Shown here piece after piece: positions 13,877 to 16,001 of a stretch of DNA of 16,001 bases. Source of the DNA: Fidelibacterota bacterium (GTDB taxonomy: Bacteria > Fidelibacterota > BS150m-G59). Numbering within the stretch: position 1 is the first letter of the stretch; the number at the start of each line of letters is the position of its first letter. Under the pieces are notes generated by a model. That model saw only the letters and a list, made by a program, of their open reading frames with translations, was not told the origin of the DNA and searched no databases. The position numbers and the translations under genes are program-made. The stretch is taken from NCBI GenBank assembly GCA_016784265.1, contig JADHUZ010000003.1:1-16001 (forward strand), given 5' to 3'.

Positions 13877-14608
13877 TTATGACCAATAATGTAGTGAAAG
13901 TTTGTTGTTTTCAAATTTTCCATAAGAAAAATATTTCATCCAATCGCCGAGAATTAGAAATCGTTTTTTGCCATCATTCAACTGATGCGGACGATGAATG
14001 TGTCCGAACAAAACAAAATCAATTTCGCCTTTAAATTTTGTTTTGGCAAATTCCTCGCCCAAAATAGTCAAGCGTTCGACAATTGCATCTTCGCTTGAAT
14101 TGTAGCGTCTGCTGGATTGCGAAATCATTTCGGCAAATTTAAATCCAATGTCAGGATGTAACCATTTGAACAGAAATATCGCCACGCGACTTCGCAAAAT
14201 TGATTTCAAGATTTTGTAGCCAGTGTCGCCGGGCAAAAGTCCATCGCCATGCGCGAGGAAAAATCGTTTTCCATTAATCGTGATCTCATGTTCCGGTGGA
14301 ATAATTTCGACATCCAGATGGTTAGTAAAAAAATCACCCAACCAGAAATCATGATTTCCGCCCAAGATGTAAATTTTCGTGCCAGAGCCTCGCAAGGAAG
14401 AAATCCCGCAAAAAATCTGATGATGATATTTTGGGATAACATGCTTGTAATCAAACCAAAAATCAAACAAATCTCCCAAAATATACAACGCATCTGCACC
14501 GTGTATGGATTGCAAAAATTCTATCAGTTTTTCACGGCGCGATTTTGTGTCTTGTGTTTCCAAATGACTTAAATGTGCATCGGAAATGAAATAAATCGCC
14601 TTTTCCAT
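13877..14608 (-). CDS. lpxH: UDP-2,3-diacylglucosamine diphosphatase, LpxH family
   Basis: LpxH hydrolyses UDP-2,3-diacylglucosamine to lipid X in lipid A synthesis, at the inner-membrane surface. The 243-residue calcineurin-like phosphoesterase has the full metal-binding set: FISDAHL (Asp10, His12), LGDLFDFW (Asp46), GGNHDFWLG (Asn85, His86), AHGDG (His120) and FGHIHRPH (His203, His205). The ILGDLFDFWF spacing and the helical insert about 128-170 are LpxH-like rather than generic phosphoesterase. Linkage to waaA, kdsC and lptBC within this window supports a lipid A role. The ATG at 14608 diverges from thiI across a 91-nt gap in which I see no clear promoter for either gene. Confidence 0.88.
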   Translation of the reverse strand: MEKAIYFISDAHLSHLETQDTKSRREKLIEFLQSIHGADALYILGDLFDFWFDYKHVIPKYHHQIFCGISSLRGSGTKIYILGGNHDFWLGDFFTNHLDVEIIPPEHEITINGKRFFLAHGDGLLPGDTGYKILKSILRSRVAIFLFKWLHPDIGFKFAEMISQSSRRYNSSEDAIVERLTILGEEFAKTKFKGEIDFVLFGHIHRPHQLNDGKKRFLILGDWMKYFSYGKFENNKLSLHYWS

Positions 14609-14690
14609 TAAGCAAAATTTACATATAAGTTGGGATTTATTCGTAAATTTAATGTCACGGACGACCTATATTTTTTAGGGAATCAAAAAA

Positions 14691-14694
14691 GGAG
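14691..14694 (+). promoter_or_regulatory. Ribosome binding site supporting the TTG start of thiI
   Basis: GGAG preceded by six A lies 5 nt before the TTG at 14700. It decides the non-ATG start, because the next ATG would be far inside the THUMP domain. Confidence 0.7.
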
Positions 14695-14699
14695 AAAAT

Positions 14700-15875
14700 T
14701 TGGAAAAAACTCACATCATTTGTCATTATGCCGAAATTGCAATTAAAGGCGCAAATCGGAAACTGTTCGAGAAGCAATTACAGGATAATATCAAATTTAA
14801 TTTGAAGAAAGATTGTCCAAATTGTGTTGAAAAAACACAACGCAAACGAGGGCGAATTGTGATTGTTCTTAGTGAAACTGGACAAAACAATCTCCCAAAA
14901 ATCGAAGAAGTTTTGAAGGAAATTTTTGGACTTGCCTATTTTGCATTCGCTACAAAAGTGGATGCAGACATGGAAACCATGAATAAAGCCGCAATCGAAA
15001 TGCTTTCGGAATTGGAGTTCGATTCGTTTCGTGTAACTTCTCGTCGAGCCGACAACCGATTTTTGTTCGGCAAACAGCAAATGAACGAAAAAATCGGTGC
15101 ACATATTGTCGAAACGATGCAGAAAAAAGTGAATCTTGATAATCCGGATGCGACTTGTTTTGTTGATGTTTTGGAGGATGGCGCATATTTTTACACCGAG
15201 CGGATTTCGAGTTCTGGCGGGTTGCCTGTTGGTTCTTCGGGAAAAACTTTACTGATGCTTTCTGGCGGAATTGATTCGCCTGTTGCGGCATATTACACAC
15301 TCAAACGAGGAGCGGGAATTGTGGCGTTGCATTTTCATTCGGTGCCGTTGACGAATCGTGCTTCTATCGAAAAAGCAGAAGAAACTGCAGAATTACTCCA
15401 ACGATATCAGAGAAAAATCAAACTTGTTTTGGTGGAACTTGCGCCAATTCAAGAGCAAATTATGGTCAAATCCCCAGAAAAATATCGTATCGTTTTATAT
15501 CGCAGATTTATGTTTCGCATCGCCGAAGAAATAGCAAAACTCGAAAATGCACATGCAATTGTAACGGGTGAATCGCTTGGGCAAGTCGCCTCGCAAACCG
15601 TAGAAAATATGGAAGTTATCGAAGAAGTTACGAAAATTCCGATTTTGCGTCCATTGATTGGATTTGACAAACAAGAGATTGTAAATGTGGCAACGCGAAT
15701 TGGAACTTACGATATTTCCGTTCAACCGGACCAAGATTGTTGTTCACTTTTTGTGCCGAAGCATCCAGTAACAAAAGCCAAACTTTTTGAAGCACAACGA
15801 GCGGAAGAGGATTTGGATGTCGAAAATCAAGTTAAAACAGCAGTTGAGAATCGCGATGAGATAATTATCGGTTAG
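14700..15875 (+). CDS. thiI: tRNA 4-thiouridine synthetase ThiI (without rhodanese domain)
   Basis: ThiI adenylates U8 of tRNA and inserts sulfur to make 4-thiouridine; in some bacteria it also helps build the thiamine thiazole. The 391-residue protein has an N-terminal ferredoxin-like part, a THUMP domain to about 165, and a PP-loop pyrophosphatase domain with LMLSGGIDSPVAA at 185-197. AIVTGESLGQVASQT at 286-300 and the DCCSLFVPKHPVTKAK segment with Cys347/Cys348 are family hallmarks. The C-terminal rhodanese of the E. coli protein is absent, as in Firmicutes-like short forms, so a separate sulfurtransferase or cysteine desulfurase partner must deliver sulfur. Start is TTG with a clear GGAG. 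It is the only complete gene on the plus strand and ends 19 nt from the convergent partial gene. Confidence 0.95.
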   Translation: MEKTHIICHYAEIAIKGANRKLFEKQLQDNIKFNLKKDCPNCVEKTQRKRGRIVIVLSETGQNNLPKIEEVLKEIFGLAYFAFATKVDADMETMNKAAIEMLSELEFDSFRVTSRRADNRFLFGKQQMNEKIGAHIVETMQKKVNLDNPDATCFVDVLEDGAYFYTERISSSGGLPVGSSGKTLLMLSGGIDSPVAAYYTLKRGAGIVALHFHSVPLTNRASIEKAEETAELLQRYQRKIKLVLVELAPIQEQIMVKSPEKYRIVLYRRFMFRIAEEIAKLENAHAIVTGESLGQVASQTVENMEVIEEVTKIPILRPLIGFDKQEIVNVATRIGTYDISVQPDQDCCSLFVPKHPVTKAKLFEAQRAEEDLDVENQVKTAVENRDEIIIG

Positions 15876-15894
15876 ATTGCTCTATCGCAAATCT
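15874..15894. terminator. Small hairpin between convergent thiI and activator gene
   Basis: AGATTGC (15874-15880) and GCAAATCT (15887-15894) form a seven-pair stem with one bulged base around a six-base loop. It fills the space between the two convergent stop codons. There is no T-run on either side, so terminator activity is uncertain; it could act on both strands. Confidence 0.35.
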
Positions 15895-16001
15895 TCAAAA
15901 CAATTCTGGTTTTTCCAGCCCTAATTCTTTGATTTTTCTGGATAGATTTGGTTGTGCCATTCCAATAGATTCAGCCGTTTGAGAAATTTTCCAATTGTTT
16001 G
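15895..16001 (-). CDS. C-terminal Fis-type helix-turn-helix of a sigma-54-dependent regulator (partial)
   Basis: The last 35 codons of a minus-strand gene are visible before a TGA at 15897..15895. They include ISQTAESIGMAQPNLSRKIK and then ELGLEKPELF. This matches the HTH_8/Fis domain at the end of NtrC/NtrX-type enhancer-binding proteins, where an N.S.TA..IG....L.RK.K.LG pattern is typical. These activators bind upstream sites and use an AAA+ domain to open sigma-54 promoters, in keeping with rpoN in this window. The AAA+ and any receiver domain lie beyond the edge, so the input signal is unknown. It converges on thiI. Confidence 0.8.
   Translation of the reverse strand, partial: NNWKISQTAESIGMAQPNLSRKIKELGLEKPELF

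Overview
The window comes from a diderm, LPS-making bacterium. It carries WaaA, KdsC, LptB, LptC and an LpxH-type hydrolase, several lipobox signal peptides and an outer-membrane barrel protein. The DNA is AT-rich, GTG and TTG starts are frequent, and Shine-Dalgarno sequences vary from clear (thiI) to absent. HslUV, RpoN and the LPS genes rule out a Gram-positive. A member of the FCB/Fibrobacterota side of the tree is my best guess, but no rRNA or tRNA is present to prove it. Nearly everything is on the minus strand and is read from right to left. Only thiI is on the plus strand.

Right end (13877-16001): a minus-strand LpxH-type UDP-2,3-diacylglucosamine hydrolase diverges from plus-strand thiI (tRNA 4-thiouridine synthetase, short form). 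thiI converges on the C-terminal end of a gene whose last 35 residues look like the Fis-type DNA-binding helix-turn-helix of a sigma-54 activator. That gene continues off the right edge.

Middle (5484-13821): a tight block of eight minus-strand genes reads HEAT-repeat lipoprotein, lipoprotein A, lipoprotein B (a paralogue of A), outer-membrane barrel plus TPR protein, MotA, MotB, a reduced FliF-like protein and FliG. MotA, MotB and FliG are recognisable flagellar stator and rotor proteins. The FliF-like protein keeps only the third ring-building domain, the last membrane helix and the FliG-binding tail, and has gained a long periplasmic coiled coil. No rod, hook, filament, export-apparatus or FliM/FliN gene is seen. 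The neighbours are envelope proteins instead. I read this as a possible ion-driven rotary or torque machine that is not a flagellum and may act on the cell envelope or surface (gliding, adhesion or transport). It is the most interesting content of the window. A hairpin terminator follows fliG. Sigma-70-like promoters can be drawn before the HEAT gene and before lipoprotein B.

Left (1-5406): a compact minus-strand operon reads panD, a 59-residue cysteine-rich CWC protein, waaA, kdsC, lptC, lptB, rpoN, hslV and the first codons of hslU. Genes overlap or abut throughout (several ATGA junctions), so translation is probably coupled. It joins pantothenate synthesis, Kdo metabolism and LPS export to sigma-54 and the HslUV protease. 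lptA is not between lptC and lptB. No IS element, CRISPR array, tRNA or rRNA was seen, and no stretch over 300 bases lacks a gene.
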